From Meghimatium bilineatum (taxonomy: Eukaryota; Mollusca; Gastropoda; Stylommatophora; Philomycidae): a stretch of DNA of 64,000 bases. The notes below the pieces were generated by a model. It had not been told where the DNA came from. It searched no databases and saw only the letters and a program-made list of their open reading frames with translations. A program made the translations under genes and the position numbers. The stretch spans positions 1,691,501-1,755,500 of the forward strand of contig CM067310.1 of assembly GCA_034231615.1 (NCBI GenBank), written 5' to 3'. Of the stretch, positions 10,793-31,254 are shown one piece after another (position 1 is the stretch's first letter; each line of letters starts with the position of its first letter).

Positions 10793-11262
10793 TTCTTCTT
10801 CAGCGTACATTCTCAAACTCCCGCTGGATATCTCTTGTAGCTGTATATCTCTTATAGCTGTATATCTCTTGTGTCTGGATATCTCTTGTAGCTCGATATC
10901 TCTTATAGCTGGATATCTCTTGTGTCTGGATATCTCTTGTAGCTCGATATCTCTTATAGCTGGGTATCTCTTGTGTCTGGATATCTCTTGTAGCTCGATA
11001 TCTCTTGTGTCTGGATATCTCTTGTAGCTCGATATCTCTTGTAGCTCGATATCTCTTGTGTCTGGATATCTCTTGTAGCTCGATATCTCTTGTAGCTGGA
11101 TATCTCTTGTGTCTGGATATCTCTTGTAGCTCGATATCTCTTATAGCTGGATATCTCTTGTGTCTGGATATCTCTTGTAGCTGTATATCTCTTGTGTCTG
11201 GATATCTCTTGTAGCTGTATATCCCTTGTGTCTGGATATCTATTGTAGCTGGATATCTCTTA
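10793..11262 (-). repeat. SINE 3' end expanded into a roughly 17-bp array
   Basis: Begins with a SINE 3' fragment (plus-strand TTCTTCTTCAGCGTACATTC and CAAACTCCCGCTGGATATC). It then continues as about 25 units of GATATCTCTTGTAGCTG and variants (GTGTCTG, CTTATAGCT). SINE copies at 59086 and 32103 have TCTCTCTTGTAGCAGG at the same point. The array is therefore an amplified SINE segment. Confidence 0.8.
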
Positions 11263-11289
11263 AGAATCTCTTAAACAGATTAAACAGAC

Positions 11290-11812
11290 GGATGTCCGTG
11301 TGGATCAGGAACCCAGACTCCTTTACATATACATCAGACCTGCCCAACATACAAAGAGAAGGAACAGCGGATCTGGCCAGAGGATATTGATTAACGCAAA
11401 AGCAATGGACCAGCCGCTCTGGTCTGGAGAAGACAGTAGACTTCGCTCTGGCGACAGACCTGACAATATAACGTGACAGTAGACTTCGCTCTGGCGACAG
11501 ACCTGACAATATAACGTGACAGTAGACTTCGCTCTGGCGACAGACCTAACAATATAACGTGACAGTAGACTTCGCTCTGGCGACAGACCTGACAATATAA
11601 CGTGACAGTAGACTTCGCGCTGGCGACAGACCTGACAATATAACGTGACAGTAGACTTCGCTCTGGCCACAGACATGACAATATAACGTGACAGTAGACT
11701 TCGCTCTGGCGACAGACCTGACAATATAACATGACAGTAGACTTCGCTCTGGCGACAGACCTGACAATATAACGTGACCGTGATGCTGAACGCAGAAGAA
11801 GAAGAAATGTTT
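11290..11812 (+). mobile_element. RNase H LINE C-terminal tail with 43-bp array
   Basis: Plus-strand translation reads ADLARGY, then LTQKQWTSRSGLEKTVDFAL and ATDLTI-stop. This matches the C-terminus seen on the minus strand at 35541-35720 (SRSDLEKTGSLVWATGLKI). The last codons, stop and 3' UTR are tandemly repeated. The final unit runs into GCTGAACGCAGAAGAAGAAG, the retroelement tail. Confidence 0.75.
11433..11776. repeat. 43-bp array, eight units
   Basis: Eight units, each starting ACAGTAGACTTCGCTCTGGC, with exact 43-bp spacing from 11433 to 11734. Each unit repeats the stop codon and start of the 3' UTR of the RNase H LINE. Confidence 0.95.
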
Positions 11813-12432
11813 GATTCAGTCATATGATTCCACAACGAGTCCAACGATGAATGATGATAGAGATATATCTATGCCACTGATAGTGAATGTAGCAACACAA
11901 ATACATCAAATACAGAAATATGTTTGCATGTCACAATAATATAATATACAGGCATCCAACATTTATTAATAAAGAAAAACATTAATGCAGCAAACATGAT
12001 ATTAACCGAGTAGGTGGCATCTCAACGGACCTGGTTCAAATCCAGTTAGCTGCATTACGATTTTCGTATGAGAATAACAAAATATGTTTTTGGTTACCTG
12101 TAGTCAACAAATTCTGTGAAATCTGGTCAGGTCTGATCTTGGACAGAATCTGTGAGAGCTTGTTTTTATGCGCTGGAGTTTGAATCCTACACCCTTCTAA
12201 CAGCTCATATTACCACGCGTATACATATATATGGGTCTATATACATATATAAGGTTATACATATAAATACATATATCCTTCAGAAGTAGATGAATCAAAA
12301 ATTTAAATTATGTTGTTGCAATAGAATATATTACAGAAACAATTAATCTGGATGTATCAAACATCCAACACGTGCGGCATGTGCCACCATCAGAACACTT
12401 GCCAAGTGTTGAAAACAAATGCTCCTGAGATG
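11813..12432. other. Intergenic; weak tRNA-like segment only
   Basis: At 12004-12058 the plus strand reads CCGAGTAGGTGGCA and later CTGGTTCAAATCCAG, a T-arm-like hairpin with a B-box-like loop. It could be a decayed tRNA-derived SINE head. No acceptor stem is evident and I do not call a tRNA. Nothing else recognised. Confidence 0.35.
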
Positions 12433-12725
12433 TGCAAATGTGGGTTTTGTCAAGGACTTCTGGGCATGAAACAAAATGTGGCTGTTGTCAATGACGTCTG
12501 AGCGGGAAAGAAAATGTGGATGTTGTCAATGACGTCTGAGCGGAAAACAAAATGTGGATGTTGTCAATGACGTCTGAGTATGAAACAAAATGTGGGTGTT
12601 GTCAATGACGTCTGAGTATGAAACAAAATGTGGGTGTTGTCAATGACGTCTGAGCGGGAAAGAAAATGTGGGTTTTGTCAATAACGTCTGAGTTTGAAAA
12701 AAAGTTGGTATTGTTAATGACGTAA
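12433..12725. repeat. 38-bp minisatellite
   Basis: About seven units containing GTTGTCAATGACGTCTGAG. Each unit carries TGACGTC, a CRE-like half palindrome; no function is implied. Confidence 0.9.
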
Positions 12726-12764
12726 TTCCAACGAAGCATTATAATATAGGTGGATACATATTCA

Positions 12765-12795
12765 TTATATATATTTTATATTTTATATATATTTC

Positions 12796-12856
<61 letters not shown>

Positions 12857-13008
12857 CATATTCTTTATATATATATATTTCATATTCTTTATATATATAT
12901 ATTTCATATTCTTTATATATATATATTTCATATTCTTTATATATATATATTTCATATTCTTTATATATATATATTTCATATTTTATATATATTTCATATT
13001 CTTGATGA
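12765..13008. repeat. (TA)n and TTTCATATTC microsatellite
   Basis: A pure TA run at about 12802-12854, followed by 22-bp units of TTTCATATTCTT plus TATATATATA. Confidence 0.95.
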
Positions 13009-13756
13009 AATAATAGGTAATATATCAGATCAAGTGTAAGCCTAAGATAAAAGATGAAAAATACAAAAGCAGAGTTGGGGGCCACCAATAAGCAATGTCA
13101 AGATGGTTGGGGGGGGGGAATAAAGTGGGAACGAAAGAGAATATGAAAACATGTATGAAATTGGTAACGGGGGGGGGAGGAAGGCCTAGCAATAGAGCAA
13201 TAGACGTAGAGACTATAAAAATGTGTAGGGATGATCATTAGTCGACAGAATCTGGAATAGAGGAAGCATTCAAAATATAAACATATCCACGTACAATTAC
13301 ACTACTAATATATATAATATACACACATTTGAATATAAACATTAATACCTATACATACGTGCGCGCGCACACACACACGCACGCACGCACACACACACAC
13401 ACACACACATATAAATACTAAAAACAAATATATATAAAAGGGCATACAAATATAAACGCATATATGTACATACTTACAAATACATGGACACGGTGTACAT
13501 GCCACAAAAATACACGTGCCAACAACAATATATATATATACACACATAAACATATAAACAATATACATACAAATGTGTATCTTTTACATAGTCAATACAT
13601 AGATGTATGAAAGATGATGTCCACACAAAATGCACAAGCATGTAAATGCATCCACACACAAGTAAGGGTTCACACAAGAATTAGTGTACATAATGACACA
13701 GAAAGCAGTTACATGCATTAATATTAACAAAATCACTCACTTAAATATAAATTTAT
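13009..13756. other. Low-complexity intergenic (G runs, CA/TA repeats)
   Basis: Poly-G runs near 13110 and 13170 and a CG/CA microsatellite at about 13362-13410. No coding signal. Confidence 0.6.
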
Positions 13757-13960
13757 ATACATGCCTTCACATTAGCATTTTCTCACAGAAATACATCCAT
13801 TAATATGAACATATGCTCTCACATAGATATATACATGCCTTCACATTAGCATTTTCTCACAGAAATACATCCATTAATATGAACATATGCTCTCACATAT
13901 AGATATATACATGTATTACTATAAACATTCATTCATATGAAGATATTCACATGTATTACT
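13757..13960. repeat. About 80-bp direct duplication
   Basis: Two near-identical copies starting ATACATGCCTTCACATTAGC, about 79 bp apart. Confidence 0.85.
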
Positions 13961-14318
13961 CAAACACAAGCATATGTACGTACACATACAAATGTGTGAC
14001 CCAAAGTAGCTGTGTGAATACATAGAACCATGTAACATAATATGCATAATACAAATACACATAAAGTGTTGTCTCTTGAACAAACAGTTATAATAACAAA
14101 CTGAGGAAACGAAACACTAACAAAAGTATAGACATGTAAATGATAGAAACAAATGGACACAATAATGTATAGTAATGTACAATTGACAGATGGGAATACA
14201 AAGTAAACACATGTTGACATTTATATTTGTACACAAAAACTTGACTTAGTGAGCAACGAAGCTGCTCTATAATCAGTGTACAACGATATGACTCACATGC
14301 AGGAGGGACGTAGATACG
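13961..14318. other. Intergenic, nothing recognised
   Basis: AT-rich sequence without array, transposon motif or credible ORF. Confidence 0.5.
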
Positions 14319-14456
14319 TTTGAAGTAAAAAAAAAGGGGGGGGGGTGATGTTATATGTAAATATATTAACAATTGGACATTAGCCTGTTTGAAGTAAAAA
14401 GGGGGGGGAGGTGATGTTATATGTAAATATATTAACAATTGGACATTAGCCTGTTT
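14319..14456. repeat. About 70-bp direct duplication with poly-G
   Basis: Two copies starting GTTTGAAGTAAAAA with a G run of 8-9 and then GTGATGTTATATGTAAATAT. Confidence 0.9.
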
Positions 14457-14532
14457 TCCTGAGTAATTCCCTTTTTCTTTTACAGAAATGTCATGACATA
14501 TTTTCTAACAATCATTAATAGAAGGGTTGTTT

Positions 14533-14745
14533 GATTACATCATTAACACTACTTTTGATTACATCTCTAATACTACTTATGGCTACATCCCTAATACTAC
14601 TTATGGCTACATCCCTAATACTACTTATGGCTACATATCTAATACTACTTATGGCTACATCCCCAATACTACTTATGGCTACATCCGTACTACTACTTAT
14701 GGCTACATCCCTAATACTACTTATGGCTACATCCTTAATACTACG
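14533..14745. repeat. 24-bp minisatellite
   Basis: About nine units of TTATGGCTACATCCCTAATA plus CTAC. The 24-bp period leaves several frames open; no protein is claimed. Confidence 0.9.
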
Positions 14746-14844
14746 ATAATGTTCTGATTTGCTAAGGTTGGATGAACACTTCAACACCCCCTTCCCCTAC
14801 CTTCCTTGAGTGTTGTGGCTGAAGGAAAGATTGATTGCGTTGTT

Positions 14845-15178
14845 GCAGGAAGGTGATTCAGTCCAAAATATGACTTAGATACTTTCAGTATTTCAATCAG
14901 TTATTGTCAGATTGCAGCAGTTCTTTGCCAAGTCTGGGATCCTGGAGGAAAGGCAACTTACAAGTTTCCCTAGAGTCAATACACCTCGAAAAGACCGCTT
15001 AATTTAGAGGCAAGCACTGCAACGTAGAACTGCAAGTTCAAATGCTATAAGAATTCTTCAGAGATGCTACCAACAATGTGATCAGACGATTTGGAAGCAA
15101 CTTTACTATGTTAAGCTTCGTGCTTGTCGTCCAGTCATTCGACCACAACTTGACTGCTGCCCACAGATGGACGAATCA
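14845..15178 (+). pseudogene. Tc1-like transposase N-terminal fragment
   Basis: Broken plus-strand translation gives NTPRKDRLI-stop-RQALQRRT, then SSNAIRILQ, then QTIWKQLYYVKLRACRPV and IRPQLD. This is the second helix-turn-helix region of Tc1-type transposases, with the usual layout of a T-x-R-x-D-R-x-I block, a T-I-x-x-x-L block and an R-A-x-R-P block. At least one stop is present and the DDE catalytic domain is missing. Confidence 0.7.
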
Positions 15179-15319
15179 GACTATGTAGGCGTCATGGTGA
15201 AAGCTTTCGTGATGTGACAATTCATGAATGTAACCGTTATGGTTACATATGATCACTATGAATGTAACCGTTATGGTTATATGATGACTGATGATATAAT
15301 GAGGATCACTGATGATATA

Positions 15320-15592
15320 GTAAAAGTAAAAGTAAAATAACCTATAGAATTTATTAATGTCGTAGAGGTGCGAGATGTTAGCGATCTCACATTTCAGAAG
15401 CTCTGTAAATGAGGGCGGTAGCCATCTCCTCTCCCTCGCAGTTCCCGGATTAATCCGGTACCCATTTAAAGCTGGTTCGACCCGGGAGCCGTTGCGATCT
15501 GAAAAACACTTCCGCCTCAACTGGGGCGACGAACCCAGGACCACTCATATGCGAAGCCAGTGCTCTAACCACTGCGCTAACGTGGCTCCCAT
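15320..15592 (-). mobile_element. tRNA-derived SINE
   Basis: On the minus strand it starts TGGGAGCCACGTTAGCGCAG, an A-box-like region, with TCCTGGGTTCGTCGCCC as the B-box-like region. It ends in TTTTAC repeats (plus strand GTAAAAGTAAAAG). About 270 bp and similar throughout to the copy at 40332-40606. Its short ORFs are shadows. Confidence 0.85.
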
Positions 15593-15765
15593 ATGTAGTG
15601 AGAATCATTGATGATGTAGTGAAGATCACTGATGATGTGGGAGGCATTAGTTTACTCCATACAACCACTCTTCCCCCCCCCCCTCTAGCATGTGATTTGA
15701 GAATCTGAATGGTGACCGTTGTTTTCTATTCTAATTAATTCAAAAAAAAGATTTTTGTGTTGTCA

Positions 15766-17118
15766 TGTTACACACGCTAACGGTAACGTATTGAAATATT
15801 TTACACACGATAACGGTAACGTATTGAAATATTTTACACACGATAACGGTAACGTATTGAAATATTTTACACACGATAACGGTAACGTATTGAGATATTT
15901 TACACACGATAACGGTAACGTATTGAAATATTTTACACACGATAACGGTAACGTATTGAAATATTTTACACACGATAACGGTAACGTATTGAAATATTTT
16001 ACACACGATAACGGTAACGTATTGAAATATTTTACACACGATAACGGTAACGTATTGAAATATTTTACACACGATAACGGTAACGTATTGAAATATTTTA
16101 CACACGATAACGGTAACGTATTGAAATATTTTACACACGCTAACGGTAACGTATTGAAATATTTTACACACGATAACGGTAACGTATTGAAATATTTTAC
16201 ACACGATAACGGTAACGTATTGAAATATTTTACACACGATAACGGTAACGTATTGAAATATTTTACACACGATAACGGTAACGTATTGAAATATTTTACA
16301 CAAGATAACGGTAACGTATTGAAATATTTTACACACGATAACGGTAACGTATTGAAATATTTTACACACGATAACGGTAACGTATTGAAATATTTTACAC
16401 ACGATAACGGTAACGTATTGAAATATTTTACACACGATAACGGTAACGTATTGAAATATTTTACACACGATAACGGTAACGTATTGAAATATTTTACACA
16501 CGATAACGGTAACGTATTGAAATATTTTACACACGATAACGGTAACGTATTGAAATATTTTACACACGATAACGGTAACGTATTGACATATTTTACACAC
16601 GATAACGGTAACGTATTGAAATATTTTACACACGATAACGGTAACGTATTGAAATATTTTACACACGATAACGGTAACGTATTGAAATATTTTACACACG
16701 ATAACGGTAACGTATTGAAATATTTTACACACGATAACGGTAACGTATTGAAATATTTTACACACGATAACGGTAACGTATTGAAATATTTTACACACGA
16801 TAACGGTAACGTATTGAAATATTTTACACACGATAACGGTAACGTATTGAAATATTTTACACACGATAACGGTAACGTATTGAAATATTTTACACACGAT
16901 AACGGTAACGTATTGAAATATTTTACACACGATAACGGTAACGTATTGAAATATTTTACACACGATAACGGTAACGTATTGAAATATTTTACACACGATA
17001 ACGGTAACGTATTGAAATATTTTACACACGATAACGGTAACGTATTGAAATATTTTACACACGATAACGGTAACGTATTGACATATTTTACACACGATAA
17101 CGGTAACGTATTGAAATT
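15766..17118. repeat. 33-bp minisatellite, about 41 units
   Basis: Units of ACACACGATAACGGTAACGT plus ATTGAAATATTTT, almost perfectly homogeneous with only about eight single-base variants. The period is divisible by three, so one plus and two minus frames are open for over 1.3 kb. I treat these as artefacts. Confidence 0.97.
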
Positions 17119-17299
17119 TACTGTTGATTTATCTGATAAGATTAACATGTTATTTTTGGAAATTTTGTGTTCGGTTATTGTGTCTTTTCAATTGACACTT
17201 TGCGCACTCCCCTCCTCCCCGCCGTGTGCTGCTGCAATCCGAAATGATAGCTAGGAATAGCGACATTGTTTAACTGCCACGTCTTCCTGGGGAGTAAGC

Positions 17300-18290
17300 G
17301 ACCGTCTCATATGTATGAATGTCAGTGCGGATTTCGTGTCGGTCGAGGTCCAGTGAACATGATCTTTGCTGCTCGTGAACTGCATGGAAAAAAATCGAAG
17401 AACACCAACTGTACGTTTAAACAACATTTATATACATCACCAAGTCATTTGAATCTGTGAACAGAGATGGGATGTGACAATGCTATGTTGTTATTTGGGG
17501 AGTGATAGGTTGCATGTGAACAGAGATGGGATGTGACAATGCTATGTTGTTATTTGGGGAGTGATAGGTTGCATGTGAACAGAGATGGGATGTGACAATG
17601 CTATGTTGTTATTTGGGGAGTGATAGGTTGCATGTGAACAGAGATGGGATGTGACAATGCTATGTTGTTATTTGGGGAGTGATAGGTTGCATGTGAACAG
17701 AGATGGGATGTGACAATGCTATGTTGTTATTTGGGGAGTGATAGGTTGCATGTGAACAGAGATGGGATGTGACAATGCTATGTTGCTGTATGGGGAGTGA
17801 TAGGTTGCATATGCAAAACAAGTGGAGTGTGGTTGACGATTAGCGCAACTCTTCCACACTATGAACCAACTTCAGCGCTAGTCATTTCTCAGGCAGGATT
17901 TCGAAAAGCTGGTGGACAGAAAAAGCTTTTCAAAGACACGCTCAAGTCATCCTTGAAACATCTTAACATTGACGTAGGAGCTTGGGAGAGCCTCGCTCAG
18001 GATAGAACAGCATGGCGTTACAGCATTAGAACGGAAGCACTAGCGGCGGAAGAATTCAGACAAGAAACTGCAAGACAGAAGCGGACACGTAGAAAAGAAA
18101 AAACATCTCAACCTCACACAGATACCTTCTATTGTTGTCAATTCTGTAAAAGAACATTTTGTGCGCGCATTGGACTCGCTAGTCATTTAAAAACGCACTA
18201 TTAACTTTATTATTTTATTATTTATTGTTATTATTATTATTATGGTTGAGTTTTTGGTCATCGTCGATCACGACGGACGAACATCATGCA
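17300..18290 (+). mobile_element. LINE family B: RT remnant, array, and C-terminal zinc-finger tail
   Basis: An RT block reads QCGFRVGRGPVNMIFAAREL at 17320-17390, followed by a 59-bp array. Then comes the ORF end (about 17800-18204): KLFKDTLKSSLKHLNIDVGA, WESLAQDRTAWRYSI and the C2H2 finger CQFCKRTFCARIGLASHLKT with a final H and Y. The 3' UTR has TTATTATTATTA and ends near ATCACGACGGACGAACATCA. The RT catalytic core is deleted. A second copy of the tail lies at 43056-43376 on the minus strand. Confidence 0.85.
17457..17810. repeat. 59-bp array inside LINE family B
   Basis: Six units starting GTGAACAGAGATGGGATGTG. The flanking LINE reads ESVNRDGM at this point, the conserved D/S-V-N-R block of RT, so the unit is LINE sequence. 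Confidence 0.95.
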
Positions 18291-18711
18291 AAACAAGAGT
18301 ATTTACGGTAGGTGTGATCTCTCAATCTACGTCATCTTTTATCCGGATCGTTGTTGACTTTTTGTACTCCATGGTGTTAAACTAAATAATATATTCTCCA
18401 AGTGTTGTCCTCTCTATTGCCTGTAATATTGACAGTTATAATTACAATCTTCACCACCCCCCCCCTAACTTTCCAAAAAGGATGTCGCTTTTTGATATTA
18501 ATTAACTCTCATTTTTTGCGTGACACTTGTTGACAAACGAATTAATAAAACATAAACATCATATTTATGACAAAACACAGAAATTTATGTGCAACATTGC
18601 CTGTTTATTGCATAATAATTATAGGAATAATTAATGGTATATGTGCAACATTGCGTGTTTATTGCATAAGAATTATAGGAATAAATACTGAAATATATAT
18701 ATAAATAAAGC
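18291..18711. other. Intergenic with one 60-bp duplication
   Basis: A C run at 18459 and a near-perfect doubling of TGTGCAACATTGCCTGTTTA and its flank (18588-18690). No gene recognised. Confidence 0.6.
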
Positions 18712-19485
18712 AGAAACCATAATAATCAGCAAAGCCACAGAAGAACAACAGCTAAACATAAAAAATACATGGAAACTACAACAAGTAGAACATTAGCAAT
18801 ATCTTGGACGCATAATTGTAAATGATGGCAGGTGTGAAACAGAAGCTAAAAGGAGAATAGGAATGGCTAAAAGTACCTTCAATGATTTGAGGAAAATATT
18901 AACATCTAAACAAATTACAATCAAGCTAAATATGAGAATTATATAATGCTACATCTATTCTATATTAATGTATGGCTCAGAAACATGGATACTAAACAAA
19001 CAATTCGAAGACAAAATTGATGTCTTTGAGATGGTGGGTATATAGAAGAATAGGGAGAACATCATGGAGAGGGAAGATCTTCTTCTTCTTCTCGTTCGCA
19101 GTTTGACATGTTTGACACAGCAAGTCCTGTTTTCTTAATAAATGCTACTGTATATTTGAAAGCTCCTCAGTGCTCCCATACATCTTTCTGTGGATATCCA
19201 TCTCTGTGGGCTGTGTTCTTCCCTTAATTGGTTTAATGTATTGCAGTCTTGCAGGATATGTTCAGCTGTCTGTGCTAGCTGTCCACAAGGGCACTGTGGT
19301 GATGGAACCAGTTTTAGTCTATTTAAGTGGCTGTTTAATCTGTTGTGTCCTGTTCCGAGGCGGAAGATAATAACCTGCTCTGCTCTGTTGAGATAGTGGT
19401 AATTGCAGAAGTTCTTAATATGAAGAAAGTATTATTAAAGAAAATAAAAATCAAGCAAATAAAATATTGTGGACACATTAACTCT
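18712..19485 (+). mobile_element. LINE family A fragment, interrupted
   Basis: 18712-19074 reads TIIISKATEEQQLN, ILGRIIVNDGRCETEAKRRI (with one stop) and LMYGSETWILNKQFEDKIDV. The ORF resumes after an insertion (19075-19408) with LLKKIKIKQIKYCGHIN at about 19409-19485. Same family as 541-885/2300-2650. Confidence 0.75.
19075..19408 (-). mobile_element. RNase H LINE C-terminal tail inserted into LINE A
   Basis: The minus strand reads LNRAEQVIIFRLGTGHNRLN, then CPCGQLAQTAEHILQDC and KMYGSTEELSKYTVAFIKKT. It ends in CGAACGAGAAGAAGAAGAAG. This is the region after RNase H with its CxCG...H...C cluster, as in Jockey/I-type elements. Truncated at the 5' side. Confidence 0.8.
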
Positions 19486-19770
19486 TTCAGGACGTAGTTA
19501 TTCCCGGAGTTTGGACGTACTGAATTTTAAGTTAAATTTTTGGACTGCATCATGATTTAGACGCAAGCTTCCTGAAGACAAAGTTTTAGCTATGGAATGT
19601 CATATAAGGTATCAAAAGAACGATAATTGAATGTGGAATGTGAAAGCATTTTTAGACATAAATTATTGCTGCAATTTAAAGATAGCCTCAAAGTGGAAAA
19701 TATGAATCATTAAGCTTGGCATAAGAAGGCTGCATATATTTAAATACTGTCCCAAAGTGGAAAATAAGAA
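19486..19770. other. 3' flank of methyltransferase copy B
   Basis: Contains a partial duplication: 19681-19735 resembles 19745-19800, which includes the last codons and stop of copy B. I see no canonical AATAAA signal on the minus strand close to the stop. Confidence 0.5.
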
Positions 19771-28859
<9,089 letters not shown>

Positions 28860-29318
28860 GTTTTCCTCCTAAAATGTGATAGAAATATGTGTTGTTTTTG
28901 TAATTGAGAGTAAAGTTGCAAGTTCCTGAATAAACCTTCGAATACGTATGTAAGAGCTGGTCACAAGACTATATTCAAAATGACAGGTGGAAGTAAATTA
29001 TCCGTTCATGTTTAACAAAATAATACCGGTCTGTAAAATGCACCCTAATCTGGCGCGCATGTGTTTCGTAGAATACGTTAGCGAGGAACGACGAGAGCAG
29101 ATGACGTAATACTTGAGCGTGATACTTTTACTCTGTGTAGGACACAGAATGATGGGTTTATTAATGTGAATGAATATGTTTAATCATCATCAAGTGCCGT
29201 CCCCGTAGCGAAGGTTGGTTGCAACAGATCTCCCACATTAGTGTTCAGTTGACATTTTAGATGTATCATTAACTTGCGGATTCTAGTTACGTTTCTTCCT
29301 ATAGAGGACAATTTGTTT
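28860..29318. other. Upstream region of methyltransferase copy B
   Basis: The first 60 bases align with the upstream region of copy A. TTCAAAATGACAGGTGG here corresponds to TTCAAAATGGCGTGTG near 10714. No TATA box recognised. Confidence 0.4.
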
Positions 29319-30040
29319 TTCCTCTTCTTCTTCTTTCGTTCACTTGAAACATACTTCTGTTTGTAATTCTGTCGCCTGAATAAAATTGTCTTTTGTAGTT
29401 CATGCAGTGGCCCATAGAGTTTTGATTCCAGTGTTGTTTCCTCTGGTCAATATGTCTGCCTCAGCGTTTCATGCTCAGAACACTCTTGAAGTATAAGTTT
29501 GGCACTCTGTGCTGCCTGTCCACATGTACACATGGCCGTGTTGCCAATCTTGAACTGTGTATACATGTGACTGTGGAGTCGGTTGTGTCCTGTTCTGAGG
29601 CGTAGAATTATAACTTGTTCTGATCTGTTCATAATGTGATAATCTTGTGGTGGTGTTTGTTGCTTTCTTATTGACTTGATCATCTGTTTTCTTCTGATGG
29701 TAGGTGATTGGTACATCTGGTTGGTCTTCGGAAGCACCTTCCTTTGCCAGTTGCTCTGATTTTTCATTTCCCGGTATTCCACAGTGAGGGGGCAACGACT
29801 GGATAGTTACCATATACTGGTAAGACAGTTCATTAAGTAGTTTTTGTACTTCTGGTAGTTTTCCTAACTGGAGAGCTTGAAGCACTGATATTGCATCTGT
29901 CAGGAATACCGTGTGCTGTGGGCCAGGGTTGAAGCTCATCACTTTTTCAGTTGCCATCCTAATTGCCTGGATTTCTGCATCATAATTATTGCAGATACAT
30001 TTTATTTTGAATTGTATATTGTTAACTGGGTACAAAATGT
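29319..30040 (-). mobile_element. RNase H LINE, RNase H domain and Cys/His tail
   Basis: The minus strand reads NNYDAEIQAIRMATEKVM, VFLTDAISVLQALQLGK (the RNase H D-x-x-S-x-L-x-A-L block) and PPHCGIPGNEKSEQLAKEGA (the H-C/V-G-I-x-G-N-E block). In a second frame it reads VIILRLRTGHNRLHSHM and CTCGQAAQSAKLIL. The 3' end is GAACGAAAGAAGAAGAAGAG. The first catalytic block and RT are missing. Confidence 0.9.
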
Positions 30041-30616
30041 CAAAATACAGATTAAAATTTTAATTATAGCATTGCTTTTGAACTTTTTTGTTATATACTG
30101 GGTCTAGAGAAACAATGCTAGAATTAAAGCTATATGGGCTGGTCTAGGATCTGTAGCAGACTTGTTTATTTCAGAGACAAAATTAGATATAGACAAGATT
30201 ATAAGTGAACTAAAAGCAGTTTCGTAACTGTGATTTTTATAGGAAATGTGCAGGATGATGATTATCACCAGCAGGACCGTAGATATGATTACCTTAATGA
30301 GGGGGTATTTTACCTAATTTTTAAGACCTTTTGTGAAAAATCGCTAATGGTGGGGTTTTTAAAAATCATATTGGTAATGTTTCTAGTGCTAAAAGGGAGA
30401 GGTTTGAATACCCCAAGCCCGTCGCATCCCTTACTTACAGGCCTGGTCCCCAGATAATGTATCATAGACAGGATGCCGCAGTAATCACAGCATTTCGAAA
30501 TGTCTGCCTGTATTATCTTAAAACAATCTATCTACTTCTGTGAGTGTCCTTATTTGTGCCCATCTTCGTCTTGACATTCCTCTGATAATTTGATTATTTT
30601 GAATAGAGACTTATGG
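30041..30616. other. Unassigned intergenic stretch
   Basis: An open stretch on plus (30230-30457) has no recognisable protein motif. Probably decayed transposon; family not seen. Confidence 0.4.
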
Positions 30617-30930
30617 TTAATTCTAAACGACAAATCATGAGAACATTTTAAAATGTTAACTACAACCTATGTCTTAATCATGAGAACATTTTAAAATGTT
30701 AACTACAACCTATGTCTTAATCATGAGAACATTTTAAAATGTTAACTACAACCTATTTCTTAATCATGAGAACATTTTAAAATGTTAACTACAACTTATT
30801 TCTTAATCATGAGAACATTTTAAAATGTTAACTACAACCTATTTCTTAATCATGAGAACATTTTAAAATGTTAACTACAACCTATTTCTTAATCATGAGA
30901 ACATTTTAAAATGTTAACTACAACCTATAA
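30617..30930. repeat. 43-bp minisatellite with palindromic core
   Basis: About seven units. Each contains AACATTTTAAAATGTT, a perfect 16-bp palindrome, then AACTACAACCTAT. Confidence 0.9.
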
Positions 30931-30994
30931 TATGAGGCAGATCAAGTTTGTATACATGTTAACCTGTATAACCTCGCCTCATATTAGCCATTTA

Positions 30995-31175
30995 AAATGA
31001 TTTTATTTACCACCGAAGACGGATGTGTCTGTCTATAGGCGCAAATAAAACGGCGATACAATGCATTTCCATCTCTGGATTACATGCTGCTGGAAATCTA
31101 GTAGGACAATTGTCCTGCTACAAGAGAGACAAAGCGGGAGTTTGAGAATGAAGGCTGAAGAGGAAGAAGAAATTG
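30995..31175 (+). mobile_element. (GAA)n-tailed SINE
   Basis: Plus-oriented copy: ACCGAAGACGGATGTGTCTG, then TTTCCATCTCTGGATTACAT, AGGACAATTGTCCTGCTACA and GCGGGAGTTTGAGAATGAAG, ending in GAAGAGGAAGAAGAAATTG. Other copies are at 32103-32272, 59086-59258 and 63276-63433 (minus). Confidence 0.8.
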
Positions 31176-31254
31176 CTCATATTTGGATAAACAGAGCGAG
31201 TAAATAAACGGTAGTATATCCTGTTCAGTATGTGGCCATCCTCTTCTTCTTCTA

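Noticed and set aside
12004..12058. tRNA gene
   Set aside because: A T-arm-like hairpin and B-box-like word exist but there is no pairing acceptor stem or clear anticodon arm.
15719..17254. 511-codon ORF with THDNGNVLKYF repeats
   Set aside because: Created by a 33-bp non-coding-looking minisatellite; two opposite-strand frames are equally open and no flanking gene structure exists.
17797..18204. C2H2 zinc-finger host gene
   Set aside because: The single finger follows the standard C-terminal LINE sequence and has a second copy at 43056-43376; it is the LINE ORF2 end.
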